Source: Kiritimatiellia bacterium
GTDB lineage: Bacteria > Verrucomicrobiota > Kiritimatiellia > B70-G9
DNA: 7,327 bases
Assembly: GCA_012961745.1 (NCBI GenBank)
Contig: DTYT01000106.1
Location: 1 to 7,327 of the forward strand
Direction: 5' to 3'
The translations under genes were made by a program, and so were the position numbers. The notes below the pieces were generated by a model. The model did no database searches, was not told the DNA's origin, and saw only the letters and a program-made list of their open reading frames with translations. Positions 5,938 through 7,327 of this stretch are shown here, piece by piece. Each line of letters begins with the position of its first letter. The stretch's first letter is position 1.

Positions 5938-7230
5938 ATGGCTCTCAATCTTGTCAGCCTTGGGGGACTGGCGGTCCTGTTGGGTTTTGCCGCCCTGCTT
6001 TCCACCGACCGCCGGCGCATCAACCCCCGCGTGATCCTCTGGGGGCTCGCAATCCAGTTCGCCTTCGCCGCGTTTATTTTCGGGGTGCCGTTGGGATCGG
6101 AACTGTTCCTGCGCGTCAGCCGTGCGGTGGAACGGGTCCTCCGGGCGGCCCGCGCCGGAACCCGCTTCTGTTTCGGTATCCTGGCCGCCGCTCCCGGCGA
6201 AGAGGGCTCGCTGGGCTTCATCCTGCTTTTCCAGGGGCTGGCAACCATCGTATTCTTCGCCGCCCTGATGGAGGTGCTCTACTACTTCGGGATAGTGCCT
6301 TGGATCCTGAAACAGTTCTCCCGGGTCTTCACCCGGCTGATGCGGGTGAGCGGCGCGGAGTCGCTCTGCACCGCCAGCAACATCGTCGTCGGCATAGAGT
6401 CGGCCACCACCATCCGCCCCTTTCTGGAGCGGATGACTTCCTCCGAGCTGTGCACCATCCTGACCGCCGGGCTGGCGACCATCGCCAGCAGTGTTCTGGG
6501 TCTCTACGTGCTGATGCTCAAGGACACCTTCCCCAACATCGCCGGCCACCTGGTCTCCGCCAGCTTCCTCTCCGCCCCCGCCGCACTGGTCATGTCCAAG
6601 ATGCTGCTGCCAGAAAGCGAAGTCCCGGAAACCCTGGGAACCGCGGTGAAGCCCCACTACGAAAGACCCGCCAACCTGATGGCGGCGGTCATGCGGGGAG
6701 CCGACGCCGGCGGGCGACTGGTACTGGGGATCCTGGTCCTGTTGCTGGCGGTCCTGGGACTGGTGGAGCTGGTCAACATGGGATTGGAGTGGCTGAGTGC
6801 GAAGCTCGCTGCGCTGGCCGGCGGTCCGGTGGACCTCAGCCTGCCGGCACTGCTGGGATGGATGTTCTACCCGTTCGCGGTGGTCATCGGCGCCCCCCTC
6901 ACCGATGCGGCCGCAATCGCGCGCCTGCTGGGGGAAAGAGCGGTTCTCACCGAGGTCCCCGCCTATCAGCACCTGGCGCAAATGCTGCAGGCCGGAAACC
7001 TCACCGAGCGCGGAGCGGTCCTGGCCAGCTACGCGCTCTGCGGATTCACCCACGTGGCCGCGGTGGGTATCTTCACCGGGGGAATCGCCGCCCTGGCTCC
7101 GCGGACCAGCGGCAAGCTGGCCGCCGTCGCCGCCCGGGCTTTCCTGGCCGCCACCCTGGCCTGCCTGATGACCGCGGCGGTGGCGGGGGTGTTCTACCAC
7201 GGCGGTTCACTGCTGTACGCCGGGCGCTGA
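5938..7230 (+). CDS. Concentrative nucleoside transporter (CNT/NupC superfamily)-like membrane protein
   Basis: This 430-residue integral membrane protein belongs to the CNT (NupC) superfamily, whose members take up nucleosides with Na+ or H+. Hydrophobic segments include about 5-22, 33-50, 92-125, 171-193, 258-280, 303-320 and 396-418. Family landmarks in order: VGIESATTIRPFLERMTSSEL (151-171), the counterpart of GQTEAPL-IRPY; SAPAALVMSKMLLPE (212-226); GERAVLTEVPAY (332-343), the counterpart of the NEF segment; and ALCGFTHVAAVGI (366-378), the counterpart of GFANFSSI. The two conserved Glu residues (154 and 339) are kept, but Gln-Thr, Asn and the Ser pair of the classical binding site are replaced. 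It may therefore be a CNT subgroup with another ligand. ATG 5938 has AAGGGG 7 bases upstream. It is transcribed away from comM and is not in an operon with other visible genes. Confidence 0.9.
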   Translation: MALNLVSLGGLAVLLGFAALLSTDRRRINPRVILWGLAIQFAFAAFIFGVPLGSELFLRVSRAVERVLRAARAGTRFCFGILAAAPGEEGSLGFILLFQGLATIVFFAALMEVLYYFGIVPWILKQFSRVFTRLMRVSGAESLCTASNIVVGIESATTIRPFLERMTSSELCTILTAGLATIASSVLGLYVLMLKDTFPNIAGHLVSASFLSAPAALVMSKMLLPESEVPETLGTAVKPHYERPANLMAAVMRGADAGGRLVLGILVLLLAVLGLVELVNMGLEWLSAKLAALAGGPVDLSLPALLGWMFYPFAVVIGAPLTDAAAIARLLGERAVLTEVPAYQHLAQMLQAGNLTERGAVLASYALCGFTHVAAVGIFTGGIAALAPRTSGKLAAVAARAFLAATLACLMTAAVAGVFYHGGSLLYAGR

Positions 7231-7251
7231 CCGCCGGCAATCCCGACCGGT

Positions 7252-7327
7252 TCAGCCGCCCCGACCCCCGCCCGCGACGGGCTTCCGGAAATAGCGATCC
7301 TGGCGGGGACGCCCCAGGATACGCCGC
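7252..7327 (-). CDS. Possible C-terminal end of a gene running off the right edge
   Basis: One minus-strand frame reads in from the right edge for 24 residues (RRILGRPRQDRYFRKP then a Gly-rich tail) and stops at TGA 7252-7254. The charged and aromatic composition looks like a real protein end more than the other frames do, and it would converge tail-to-tail with the transporter gene 21 bases away. It is too short for identification, and this could be a chance frame in GC-rich DNA. Confidence 0.3.
   Translation of the reverse strand, partial: RRILGRPRQDRYFRKPVAGGGRGG

Noticed and set aside
5803..7200. Upstream extension of the comM frame to about 977 residues
   Set aside because: The extra part is antisense to the transporter gene and Gln/Gly/His-rich. 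Family length, the AGGAGGG site and the promoter all fit a start at 5802.
7231..7327. Terminator after the transporter gene
   Set aside because: The sequence is GC-rich without a convincing stem followed by T residues.
1..7327. tRNA, rRNA, CRISPR, insertion sequence, toxin-antitoxin or phage genes
   Set aside because: Looked for on both strands; no repeats, cloverleaf-like sequence, transposase or integrase motifs were seen, and nearly all bases are accounted for by ordinary genes.

Overview
The window is a compact, GC-rich, gene-dense stretch of bacterial chromosome with no mobile element, CRISPR array or RNA gene that I can see. Nine genes are supported, plus a short tail of a possible tenth at the right edge. 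Strong GGAGG-type ribosome binding sites, several GTG starts, and E. coli-like -35/-10 promoters stand out against the GC-rich background. The organism cannot be fixed from this window. A long PurL with PurS-like modules fused to its N-terminus, and an arginine gene directly behind rplM-rpsI, would suit the Desulfobacterota (former Deltaproteobacteria) or a high-GC Firmicute. That placement is inference.

Layout, right to left on the minus strand. A divergent promoter region at about 5803-5937 drives leftward transcription of a full-length YifB/ComM-family AAA+ ATPase (4267-5802). Behind it lie a small charged helical protein (3946-4194), a GNAT acetyltransferase (3370-3906) and a 68-residue two-helix membrane protein (3167-3373) that overlaps the acetyltransferase by 4 bases. 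A second leftward promoter with a perfect TTGACA box (3109-3137) starts a second cluster: rplM (L13), rpsI (S9), argJ (ornithine acetyltransferase) and the N-terminal part of a PurSL-type FGAM synthase that runs off the left edge. This cluster would join translation, arginine synthesis and de novo purine synthesis in one transcription unit, although the 83-base rpsI-argJ gap could hold another promoter.

To the right of the divergent promoter region, on the plus strand, is a concentrative nucleoside transporter (CNT/NupC superfamily) gene (5938-7230). Its promoter sits so close to the ATG that the transcript may be almost leaderless. A possible minus-strand gene end converges on it from the right edge.

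No new multi-gene system is evident. The points most worth a second look are an ArgJ that lacks the family's C-terminal Thr/Ser tail, a CNT transporter whose nucleoside-contact positions depart from the classical residues, the facing promoter pair, and two small unassigned proteins in the comM cluster.
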